Source: a virus. Taken from it: a stretch of DNA of 41,260 nt. Shown here piece by piece: positions 13,984 through 21,772 of this stretch; the first letter of the stretch is position 1, and every line of letters starts with the position of its first letter. The notes below the pieces were generated by a model. The model made no database searches. It had not been told where the DNA came from and saw nothing but the letters and a program-made list of their open reading frames with translations. Made by a program: the position numbers and the translations under genes. The DNA lies in IMG/VR virus record IMGVR_UViG_3300005832_000036, positions 1 through 41,260 of that record. The stretch is one strand, 5' to 3'.

Positions 13984-15078
13984 GTGGCTACTAATAATTT
14001 TGTAGATAATACAAATGTACGAGCGCAGAAGTATTCCGAAAGAGTTTGGCGAGAAAAGTTACCAGAGGCATTTTGGTCTAAATTCATGGATTTTCCAATG
14101 CCAGGTGACAAAAATTTTTCTAAAGATCAATATATAATTGATCGCAATACAGGTCAGTATAGAGGTTATAGATCAAAAGACACATCCCCTATTTTTGTTG
14201 TTAGAGATTTAATGTCAGGTTTTGGCGATAAAATTACTTTTCCTCATGTAAAGGCTTTAAGGGGAGAAGGTATTTTAGGAAGCTCTGGTGAAACTCTAAA
14301 GGGTAGAGAGGAAGAAATGACAACTTCTAATTATGCGATAGAGTTAGAAGAATACTCTCATGCTGTTAGCGATAAATCGCCATTGGGACGTAAGCGAGTT
14401 CAGTTTGATATTCTTCGAGAAATGGGTAATCAAATAATGAGCTGGGGCGTTGTGAAAATGGACAAAAATATTTGGGAGGCATTTTATTCGGGAACACCAA
14501 CCACAATAATTTACCCCGGTACTAGATCAGCCACAACTCAATTAACAGATTCAGATGAAGATAAACTTTCTTTAAAGCTTTTACGAACAGCAAAAGCAAT
14601 CGCACGGGACTCCAATAATGGCGCACGTTATCTTATTGAACCATATATTTGGGAAGGCAAAGAATACTATTTTGTTGTGGGTGACAATGATACATTTCTT
14701 GATCTTATAAATGACTCCGAGGTTCGTCAGAATTGGCAACAAGCAGGACCGAGAGATATGTCTAATCCACTCTTTAGCGGAGCGCAATATATCACAATGG
14801 ATGGCCTAGTTATTTTTGCACATGAAAGAGCAAAAAAAGTCACCAACTGGGGAGCTAGTGCAAACGTAGCAGGTTCCAGAATTAAACTATTTGGTAAAAA
14901 TGCTATTTGTCATGCCTTAGGTGAACCTCCTCAACTAGTTCAGGAAAATGATGATTACAACCGCAAAAGAGGTTTAAGTATACAGTTTATTACCAAAACC
15001 TCACGACCAATTTTCAACTCAGTAGACTACGGATCGCTTGAAATTCGAGTATCAAGAACTCGTAGAACTGACGCTTAA
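13984..15078 (+). CDS. major capsid protein (N4-gp56 / DUF4043-like)
   Basis: The 364-residue protein starts at GTG with GGAGGTTTGAA upstream. It has the outline of the N4-gp56/DUF4043 capsid group: GFGDKITFPHVKALRGEGIL, then GSSGETLKGREEEMTTSNYA, an arginine-containing segment LGRKRVQFDILREMGNQI, and a C terminus with SLEIRVSRTRR. These proteins are thought to use the HK97 fold and build the icosahedral head. Position right after the scaffold supports the call. No protease gene is nearby, as expected for the P22-like assembly route. Confidence 0.8.
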   Translation: MATNNFVDNTNVRAQKYSERVWREKLPEAFWSKFMDFPMPGDKNFSKDQYIIDRNTGQYRGYRSKDTSPIFVVRDLMSGFGDKITFPHVKALRGEGILGSSGETLKGREEEMTTSNYAIELEEYSHAVSDKSPLGRKRVQFDILREMGNQIMSWGVVKMDKNIWEAFYSGTPTTIIYPGTRSATTQLTDSDEDKLSLKLLRTAKAIARDSNNGARYLIEPYIWEGKEYYFVVGDNDTFLDLINDSEVRQNWQQAGPRDMSNPLFSGAQYITMDGLVIFAHERAKKVTNWGASANVAGSRIKLFGKNAICHALGEPPQLVQENDDYNRKRGLSIQFITKTSRPIFNSVDYGSLEIRVSRTRRTDA

Positions 15079-15100
15079 AAAATTATAAAGGAGAAAACCA

Positions 15101-15553
15101 ATGGCTGAAATTACAATGTTTGTTGATTATGATGTTGCTGATGAGCAACCGAACGGTTTAAAAAGTACTCAGGAGAGAATTATTGATTTTGGACAATCGG
15201 GACAGGGTGTTTCTGCTGGTGATGTAGTCAATATCTTCAAAGTAAAAAAAGGAATGATGGTTGAAGATGTTGACTATAGGATTATTACACCTGAGGACGG
15301 TGCTGTAGCAGGAACCGTTGGGGATGGCGATGATGTTGACGGTTATGACGCAGACGTCGATTGTGATGCGGTAGCAAATTACACGGCACACTCGCTACCA
15401 GGTACAGACGCATATGCTACAAAAAAGAAATATTATCCTAATGCTGACACAATCGATTTTATTCCTGATGGTGATTTAGACACTCTTGTTATTGCATTTA
15501 CTATGACATACAAAATATGTTCAAAATTAACCTCAAGAGTCCTACAAAATTAG
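15101..15553 (+). CDS. probable head decoration or minor structural protein
   Basis: The 150-residue acidic protein has a DVVNIFKVKKGMMVEDVDYR segment, then VGDGDDVDGYDADVDCDA, then AYATKKKYYPNADTIDFIPD. Phage proteins found next to capsid genes often show this order (beta-sandwich with xVGDGDDxDG and a (K/G)YY.xADTIDF strand). No signal peptide is present, unlike the next genes. A ribosome binding site AAAGGAGAAAACCA precedes the ATG. Confidence 0.55.
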   Translation: MAEITMFVDYDVADEQPNGLKSTQERIIDFGQSGQGVSAGDVVNIFKVKKGMMVEDVDYRIITPEDGAVAGTVGDGDDVDGYDADVDCDAVANYTAHSLPGTDAYATKKKYYPNADTIDFIPDGDLDTLVIAFTMTYKICSKLTSRVLQN

Positions 15554-15563
15554 GAGAAAAAGC

Positions 15564-16307
15564 ATGAAAAAATTTCTTATCTTAATTTTATTAAGTGTTT
15601 TATTTTCTGCTAATTCTTTTGGTATTCAACTCAAATCTGCGGGCATGTCTGATAAAGACATGCTGGAATTTGACACAAATGTAAAAGACTTCGCATTAAA
15701 TTCCGCACTTAATAAGGCTGGAATAACAATTGACAGTATAAATACGGAAGACATCAAGATAGTTAATCCCGTTAATTATACTTATTACGGTCGCTTTTAT
15801 CAGGCGTTACCTCAAACCATTGATTTAAGTGCTGTCGTCAATGCAAGTGTCGGAACTCAAGCAGTTAGTACGTACCGTAAATATTTACTTAGTGTAAATA
15901 CAAGTGGAACTTTCAACGTTACTGCTGGAGAATCGAAAGCGTATGATACTGCAACGTTACCGGAAGTACCTACTGGTTATACCGCAATCGGATATTTCAA
16001 AGTAAAAACCGATGCAAGTACAACCTATATCTGTGGTACTACAGGACTTGATGATTCTGGATTAACAGTTACTTATATTAGTCTTCGGGCCGTGACTTCT
16101 GGTCCATCGAAGGTCGCAATAAATGAAACTGTAATTGATTCAGATTCTACTACAGAATCGACAAGTTTGACGGTTGGTTCAGGTTTATTTTTGTTAGTTC
16201 CAACTTCGACAACACCCAACTCACCCGTAACAGGCAATATGTTTTACGATGAAACAGCAGGAAAATCATTCATATACGATGGTAGTTCCTGGAACGCTCT
16301 TTGGTAG
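15564..16307 (+). CDS. signal-peptide-bearing phage structural-type protein
   Basis: The 247-residue protein begins MKKFLILILLSVLFSANSFG, a clear Sec signal peptide with a probable cleavage site after SFG. The mature part is rich in Thr, Ser and Val and looks all-beta. Its C terminus PNSPVTGNMFYDETAGKSFI, YDGSSWNALW, matches the GxMxYDxxxxxxxxYxGSxW motif common at the ends of phage tail-fibre-type proteins. It is the first of six consecutive signal-peptide genes between the decoration gene and the gp4-like adaptor. A role outside the cytoplasm is inferred. Confidence 0.65.
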   Translation: MKKFLILILLSVLFSANSFGIQLKSAGMSDKDMLEFDTNVKDFALNSALNKAGITIDSINTEDIKIVNPVNYTYYGRFYQALPQTIDLSAVVNASVGTQAVSTYRKYLLSVNTSGTFNVTAGESKAYDTATLPEVPTGYTAIGYFKVKTDASTTYICGTTGLDDSGLTVTYISLRAVTSGPSKVAINETVIDSDSTTESTSLTVGSGLFLLVPTSTTPNSPVTGNMFYDETAGKSFIYDGSSWNALW

Positions 16308-16313
16308 TTTTTA

Positions 16314-16335
16314 GAGGGCGTCTTCGGACGCCCTT
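16314..16335 (+). other. UUCG-loop hairpin after the 15564-16307 gene
   Basis: GGGCGTC-TTCG-GACGCCC (16316-16333) is a very stable hairpin capped by a C(UUCG)G tetraloop, placed right after the TAG stop. It lacks a downstream T run, so it is not a classical terminator; mRNA stabilisation or weak attenuation is more likely. Confidence 0.7.
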
Positions 16336-16351
16336 CCGAACGGAGGTAAAC

Positions 16352-16699
16352 ATGAAGCGCATAATATTATCTTTTCTCGCTGTTTTTTTTATTTATGGAC
16401 AAATCTTTGCTGATGGAATATCACCTGTAAAAAGAATTAAATTTCAAGAACAAACAACAAAAAATATTCTAGCCTCTTCCACAGCAATTACTAGAACAAA
16501 TGATGGTTATGTTTATATTATTCCCACAGACGGGGATATACGAGTAAACCTCAATATAACCGCTAATGCAACGTATGATCCAATTGTATATCAAGATTCT
16601 AAATTTGTTTCTCCGTATTTAAAACAAGACGATGTTTTAAATGCAATTTCAGATGATGGTACTACGGTTAGCGTCACTATCATTGTTGAGAACTACTAG
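16352..16699 (+). CDS. small signal-peptide protein
   Basis: The start MKRIILSFLAVFFIYGQIFA is preceded by CGGAGGTAAAC; the upstream extension has no ribosome binding site. The N-terminal 20 residues form a Sec signal peptide with an IFA cleavage site. The 95-residue mature part is Thr/Asn-rich and beta-like. It lies in the run of secreted-type late genes. No homologous family is recognised. Confidence 0.6.
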   Translation: MKRIILSFLAVFFIYGQIFADGISPVKRIKFQEQTTKNILASSTAITRTNDGYVYIIPTDGDIRVNLNITANATYDPIVYQDSKFVSPYLKQDDVLNAISDDGTTVSVTIIVENY

Positions 16700-16708
16700 G
16701 TGATGATT

Positions 16709-18463
16709 ATGAGAAAAATATTATTTTTTCTATTTTCACTTTTATTCTGTGTGCAAATTCATGCTTTTGACATAACTGGTCCTTATGCGACCCCATTGAA
16801 TATACAGAGAGCGGTTTTAAAGTTAGGAAATGTGACTTTTAATGAAATCACAGTTACGACCTTAAACGTAACTACATTAAACATACCAATTGTGGATACT
16901 GCTAATTATTCTCTCGATTCTGATAAATTAGACGGAGAACATGGATCTTTTTATCAAGACGCTGACAATATTAATGCAGGAACATTATCATTAAACAGAT
17001 TAGATTCAAATGTTGTTACTAAAAATTACTATGAATCTATATCAGTAGTGGGTACTGTTGACGCAACTATTCTAAGAAGCTCAACTGTGAATATTAGTTC
17101 TGGATTTATAATAACTGAATCAAGTGCAAATCTTAAATTAGTTCCTAATGGTTCAGGAATAACACAAATAGGTGATGCGGGAAGTACAAGCAGAGGATTA
17201 ATCGCAAATGATGATTTATTTGTGAGTGGTAAACTTGAAGTAGATGGCATATCATATTTTGACGGGGCTGTTTTTGATTATAATTCTTTAACTGTACGTG
17301 ATGATATTCCGTTTGTATTTGGAAATTCTTCTGACGTTCAAATTGATTGGAGTACAGGACAAACAAATAATTCTTTGGTATTTGGTTTAGGAAATACTTC
17401 AAAATATATACTGCTATGTGAAACAAATGATATTGCATTTAATTTTGCACATTCGAATCAAGCTGATCCTACAATATTTATTCATTCCTCAAATCAAAAC
17501 ACCGAGGAGTGGATTGGTTTTACGCATGATAAAACAGACGGTATTATTTTCGTTGGTTCAGGAAATATTAATCTAACTTCTACAGTAGATATAACACAAG
17601 ATTTATTTGTTGGCGCAGGCATAGGTTCAAATGGAACAAGAGTCAATAAGGGTTGGTTTACAGACATTGATTTTACAAATTATCCGATGATTGCGGGAAC
17701 TGCTTTTTCCGATCAATTATTAAGAACTTCCGATTTTGTTACTTTTAACATTCTCAATTCTACAACTTCAATTCGATTGAATGGGAATGATATTAATACG
17801 GCGGGAACACTTACAAATGTCGCATATGAAAATCAGGCTAATACTTTTAGTGAATCGCAAACTTGGCAAAATGTTACAAATAATATTGAAAGATTAATTA
17901 TAAATGATGAAATATTTTTTGAGGGTGGTCTAAGTACAGATTATACCGTTTTTGCTGGAACGCTTGGATTATCAATTGTTGGGCAAACTGGTGTTGGCTT
18001 TATGACTCTATACCCTAAAATTGGTGACGGAACAAGTGACTGCAAATATTTTGCTGTAGCTTATGGTACTCCAGACACGATTTTCAGTAATAGTAATTCT
18101 CTAGGAATAGGTTTTGACCAATCGTCAAATCAATTTCAAATTAGTTCTTTAGTAGTAGGATCACCGCCATCGAACTACGATTTATCAATATTTACTTCTG
18201 GTAATGACGATCAATTATTACTTAGATATGATGGTATTACTGAGTTAACCACAACGACAAATATTGAAATATTAAATGTGACTCAAAATATTAAAACTAA
18301 CGATTGGGTAATAGTAAATGATACCGCTAAAGGAATATATATCGGGAATGATCCTAATGTTCCTGCAACAGGAGATCAAAGATTTATAGCCTCTGGAAAT
18401 ACAACTGTTATTGAAAGATTTGACGGTGCTGATTGGGTTACAGGATTGACTGTTACTTTTTAG
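16709..18463 (+). CDS. tail-fibre-like protein with signal peptide
   Basis: The 584-residue protein starts MRKILFFLFSLLFCVQIHAF, a Sec signal peptide with an IHA site. ATG at 16709 is best spaced from TAGG; 16700 GTG and 16703 ATG are alternatives. After it comes SDKLDGEHGSFYQDADNINA followed by GTLSLNRLD, the (K/T)LDGxHGSxY motif typical of phage tail fibres and tail-fibre repeats. The body is a long Ser/Thr/Asn-rich beta structure. The C terminus (GDQRFIASGNTTVIERFDGA, DWVTG) resembles that of the first signal-peptide gene. Receptor-binding or surface role inferred; export signals on a tail fibre are unexpected. Confidence 0.65.
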   Translation: MRKILFFLFSLLFCVQIHAFDITGPYATPLNIQRAVLKLGNVTFNEITVTTLNVTTLNIPIVDTANYSLDSDKLDGEHGSFYQDADNINAGTLSLNRLDSNVVTKNYYESISVVGTVDATILRSSTVNISSGFIITESSANLKLVPNGSGITQIGDAGSTSRGLIANDDLFVSGKLEVDGISYFDGAVFDYNSLTVRDDIPFVFGNSSDVQIDWSTGQTNNSLVFGLGNTSKYILLCETNDIAFNFAHSNQADPTIFIHSSNQNTEEWIGFTHDKTDGIIFVGSGNINLTSTVDITQDLFVGAGIGSNGTRVNKGWFTDIDFTNYPMIAGTAFSDQLLRTSDFVTFNILNSTTSIRLNGNDINTAGTLTNVAYENQANTFSESQTWQNVTNNIERLIINDEIFFEGGLSTDYTVFAGTLGLSIVGQTGVGFMTLYPKIGDGTSDCKYFAVAYGTPDTIFSNSNSLGIGFDQSSNQFQISSLVVGSPPSNYDLSIFTSGNDDQLLLRYDGITELTTTTNIEILNVTQNIKTNDWVIVNDTAKGIYIGNDPNVPATGDQRFIASGNTTVIERFDGADWVTGLTVTF

Positions 18464-18471
18464 GTAAAAAA

Positions 18472-19281
18472 ATGAAAAGATTCTTTTTCTTTTTGTTCGT
18501 AATTATATTTGTCAATATTCCGATTTTTGCAGGAATAAAAACAGATAAAATTTTGTCTGATAGTGGAATAATGCAACTTGGTGGAATCTGCGGGCTAGTC
18601 GTGAAATACTCCGATGAAGATACAATTGCAATATGTCCTGGCTATTGTGAAGCAAACGGAAAATTTTATGAGCTTCAAGAACAAACTACTCATGATTTAA
18701 CATCACTGGTATCTAGTTTTAATTTTCATTATATCTATATTGATGATGATAGTTCTGAACCAACACCTGATTTTATTGATTCTATTAGTGAACCGACTTG
18801 GAACGAAGTTAAAAATGGATGGTATAATTCAGTTGATAGATGCATTGGTGTTATAGCTAGTCCTTCTGGTTCAGCAACAATCAATTACTTTGATGCAATA
18901 GATCATGGAAAGAATGTACTTACTAAACACGGAGTCATAACACTTCCAGCACTATGTACAAACTTTTCTCCGGATTTTACTTGGCAATCTCCAAACGTGA
19001 ATGAAAGCAGCCTACTAACACCAGTAAATTGTTTAAGACTTTGGGTATGGTGTTCAAATGTCGATGCTGGTAATCCAATTGCAATATACTTTTCCTCATC
19101 CGAAATGGCTGCGATAAACACAAGTGTTTCAACGGGGGAAAATAATATTCAAGGTTACAACAACATGGCAAGAAACGCAATAATTACATTGGGTTCAAGT
19201 CGTAATATCAAAGTTAGCGGTGCGGATGATGACGACAATACTCTTAATACATCGCCGATTGGCTTTGAATATTCTAGGTAA
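18472..19281 (+). CDS. signal-peptide protein, tail-associated type
   Basis: The start MKRFFFFLFVIIFVNIPIFA is chosen over an upstream in-frame TTG because it begins a signal peptide with an IFA cleavage site; TAGGT lies before it. The mature protein starts GIKTDKILSDSGIMQLGG, similar to the mature start of the 19570-20700 product. The body is beta-rich with several Cys residues (for example CGLVVKY, AICPGYCEANG) that could form disulfides outside the cytoplasm. Total length is 269 residues. Confidence 0.6.
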   Translation: MKRFFFFLFVIIFVNIPIFAGIKTDKILSDSGIMQLGGICGLVVKYSDEDTIAICPGYCEANGKFYELQEQTTHDLTSLVSSFNFHYIYIDDDSSEPTPDFIDSISEPTWNEVKNGWYNSVDRCIGVIASPSGSATINYFDAIDHGKNVLTKHGVITLPALCTNFSPDFTWQSPNVNESSLLTPVNCLRLWVWCSNVDAGNPIAIYFSSSEMAAINTSVSTGENNIQGYNNMARNAIITLGSSRNIKVSGADDDDNTLNTSPIGFEYSR

Positions 19282-19290
19282 GGAGCATTA

Positions 19291-19566
19291 ATGAAAAAAA
19301 TAGCGATAATTTGTTTTATTCTTATTTTCTCAAATTTTATAGTTGCAACTGAATATGTTCTTCAAATTATTACGGCAAATAATAAATTAATTAAAAGTTA
19401 TACAGTAACAGAACAATGTCCTATTAGAGAAACTGTGCCAGAAGGAAGAATTCAAATAGTGACAACAAATACAACTGTTTTTGAAGAAATTAGAAATCAC
19501 TATAAGGTTAATCCGAATACAGAATTTAATTACGATCCAGAAACGGGAATAATTAGCTGGGAGTAA
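19291..19566 (+). CDS. small signal-peptide protein
   Basis: The 91-residue product starts MKKIAIICFILIFSNFIVAT, a Sec signal peptide with an IVA site, then a short beta-rich mature domain ending NYDPETGIISWE. AAGGAGCATTA precedes the ATG. It is packed between two larger signal-peptide genes. No family is recognised. Confidence 0.6.
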   Translation: MKKIAIICFILIFSNFIVATEYVLQIITANNKLIKSYTVTEQCPIRETVPEGRIQIVTTNTTVFEEIRNHYKVNPNTEFNYDPETGIISWE

Positions 19567-19569
19567 AGA

Positions 19570-20700
19570 ATGAAAAAAATTCTAATTTTATTTAATATTT
19601 TAATATTCTCGAGTAATGTAGTATTTGGGAGCATAAAAACTGAAAACGTATATACTTCTGATACTGGAATAATATCGAACATATCAAATGTCGCAAATAC
19701 AAAATATAAATTTTTAATCTATAACTTATCAGGAACACAAACACTAGATCAATATAACGCTGTGTATAATGCTTCAAATTCTAGCTCGAATCCTTACCAA
19801 TCAATCACATGCGCTAAATCGGGAAAATTATCAAGCATAACTCTACGTAATGGAAGTGGGGTTACCGCAACAAACTGTACAGTTACATTTTACGAAGGTG
19901 TTGGTAGAGGAGGAACTTTATTAGCAACTGAATCAAATCTAACATTTCCTCATGCAGCAGTAATAAATGTACAAATGACAGATTACCCTTGGCTCGTATC
20001 TGGAAATACATATTCTATTGGGATAAGTGGAACTAATTGGGGTACCTCAATAAATACCTCTGATGTATATCCAGGTGGCAACTTCAATGGAATTGGTAGT
20101 TACGATGCGTTTTTTTATGTTTATGTTGATGAAGGAAAAACGTTTGCAATTAGAAATGACTCAAATAAATTTTCGATTAACAACCTAGAACCTAATTATG
20201 ATTTTGAATTAGTGGGAACTAGTAATTTAAGCGGAGATTGCATTATAACTGGTGAGCGATATGAGAGTCAACTGGCTTATGGAGGAATGGGAGCTAGCTA
20301 TAATACTACCGCAACAAACATTGATGCTTCGGGAGTTTATTATGACGTTACTCAAAATATTCTTCCTTACCTACCAAGCAAAAATATTTCCGTAGCAGAT
20401 TCAATTTTGACAATACAAAAGGCTGGTATTTATAGAGTTCAGCTTAGTGCCTCTATCTCGGGATCAAATTCAAAACAATTTCATGGTGGAATCAGCAAAA
20501 ATAATGCACTACCCCTAGGGTGCTTAGAATTTAATCATACTTTTGGCGCAAATTCTACTGATGCAACTGTAGGTGCTGGTGGACATTTGTCGTTAGATAT
20601 AAACGATACCCTAAGAATTAAAATTGAAAATATGACTGATAATTCTGACATAATTTTTAGGAATTGGTACCTATATATTGATAAAGTAGCACCGAAATAG
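19570..20700 (+). CDS. signal-peptide protein with a C1q-like C-terminal domain
   Basis: The 376-residue protein starts MKKILILFNILIFSSNVVFG, a signal peptide, then SIKTENVYTSDTGI. Residues about 75-190 form a Gly/Thr-rich beta sandwich. The last about 120 residues read GVYYDVTQNILPYLPSKNIS, ILTIQKAGIYRVQLSASISG and LSLDINDTLRIKIENMT. This resembles C1q/TNF-type jelly-roll domains that occur at the tips of phage and bacterial surface proteins and mediate binding. A carbohydrate- or receptor-binding role is inferred. The ribosome binding site is weak (GGGAGTAAAGA). Confidence 0.6.
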   Translation: MKKILILFNILIFSSNVVFGSIKTENVYTSDTGIISNISNVANTKYKFLIYNLSGTQTLDQYNAVYNASNSSSNPYQSITCAKSGKLSSITLRNGSGVTATNCTVTFYEGVGRGGTLLATESNLTFPHAAVINVQMTDYPWLVSGNTYSIGISGTNWGTSINTSDVYPGGNFNGIGSYDAFFYVYVDEGKTFAIRNDSNKFSINNLEPNYDFELVGTSNLSGDCIITGERYESQLAYGGMGASYNTTATNIDASGVYYDVTQNILPYLPSKNISVADSILTIQKAGIYRVQLSASISGSNSKQFHGGISKNNALPLGCLEFNHTFGANSTDATVGAGGHLSLDINDTLRIKIENMTDNSDIIFRNWYLYIDKVAPK

Positions 20701-20710
20701 GAGAAAATAA

Positions 20711-21772
20711 TTGTCTTTTGTTAGAGAAAAAAATATTAATGATATAATTTATTCTGCGCTAAGAGAGCTTGATGCTTATCCGGAAAACGAACAGCCCGAC
20801 CCCGAAATGGTTAATAACGCTTTGGAAGCATTTCAAGATATAATTGATGATATTGAAATTAATGATGGCGTATCAATAATTCAAAAGGAATGGCGTCAGA
20901 GAACTTTTGAGGAATCTAACTCGATAAAGGGAGATACGGACAATTATTATCGCTGTATCAAAACTCATAATGTTCCAGATATTACAACTTGGCAAGCCTC
21001 AACAAGTTATCAAAATAACGTTTATGTCTATCCTACGACTGAAAATGGGTATTATTATAAAGCAATCGTAACGGCTAATCCTGATAATGAACAAGCACAA
21101 GGTTTATCAGGTTTAACAGAGCCAAGCTTTCCTGAGTATCAAAATGAAACTGTGATAGATAATCAACTCACCTGGAAAGCAATACCCGATACGAAACCTG
21201 AAACGGGTAAAAATTTCTCGGCGTACTGGGTTCAAGATGATAGTATAGAAAGTGCGGATGATTATGCCGTGAATCAAACTTATCGTTCTGCCAGTGATAT
21301 TTTACTCGATGAAGACGAGGCATATATTATAGATTGTTTTTTTAGACATATTACCTTTGACCGAACACCAATCGAAATTATAAATTCAAAAGAATACGCA
21401 AGCCTAAAATTGAAGTGGTTAAAAGGAATACCCACACGAATTTATCTCGATCATATCGATAAAAATACTAGGTATGCAAGACTTGAATATACGCCCCAAT
21501 TAACAGGGCCAAGTGGTTATGTTTTACATTATTTGGTAGCAAAGCGGAGTAAGAACTATAATGATGGAAGTGACAAATTAAATTATAGCGAAAATTGGAA
21601 TAGGGCATTAAAATGGATGCTAATTTCTGAAATACAAGGAGAGCATAATGTTTCAATAGAAGAAAAACATTACAATGATCGCAAAGCTGTTTATTATTAT
21701 AAAAAAGCATGCAAGAGCAAAACACAAAAAAGGACTAGGAGAATGATAAAATCATGTTTTACAAGACATTAA
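20711..21772 (+). CDS. P22 gp4-like head-to-tail adaptor
   Basis: The gene starts at TTG, with AGGAGAAAATAA upstream and no better ATG nearby. The N-terminal 60 residues (SALRELDAYPENEQPDPEMV, then NNALEAFQDIIDDIEINDGV) match the outline of gp4-type adaptors: helix, ALxxL/F, DxxDxW-like. In P22, gp4 binds the portal ring and starts the tail. At 353 residues it is about twice P22 gp4, with a central insert (about 85-190). No signal peptide is present, in contrast to its neighbours. It overlaps the tailspike gene by 19 bases. Confidence 0.6.
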   Translation: MSFVREKNINDIIYSALRELDAYPENEQPDPEMVNNALEAFQDIIDDIEINDGVSIIQKEWRQRTFEESNSIKGDTDNYYRCIKTHNVPDITTWQASTSYQNNVYVYPTTENGYYYKAIVTANPDNEQAQGLSGLTEPSFPEYQNETVIDNQLTWKAIPDTKPETGKNFSAYWVQDDSIESADDYAVNQTYRSASDILLDEDEAYIIDCFFRHITFDRTPIEIINSKEYASLKLKWLKGIPTRIYLDHIDKNTRYARLEYTPQLTGPSGYVLHYLVAKRSKNYNDGSDKLNYSENWNRALKWMLISEIQGEHNVSIEEKHYNDRKAVYYYKKACKSKTQKRTRRMIKSCFTRH

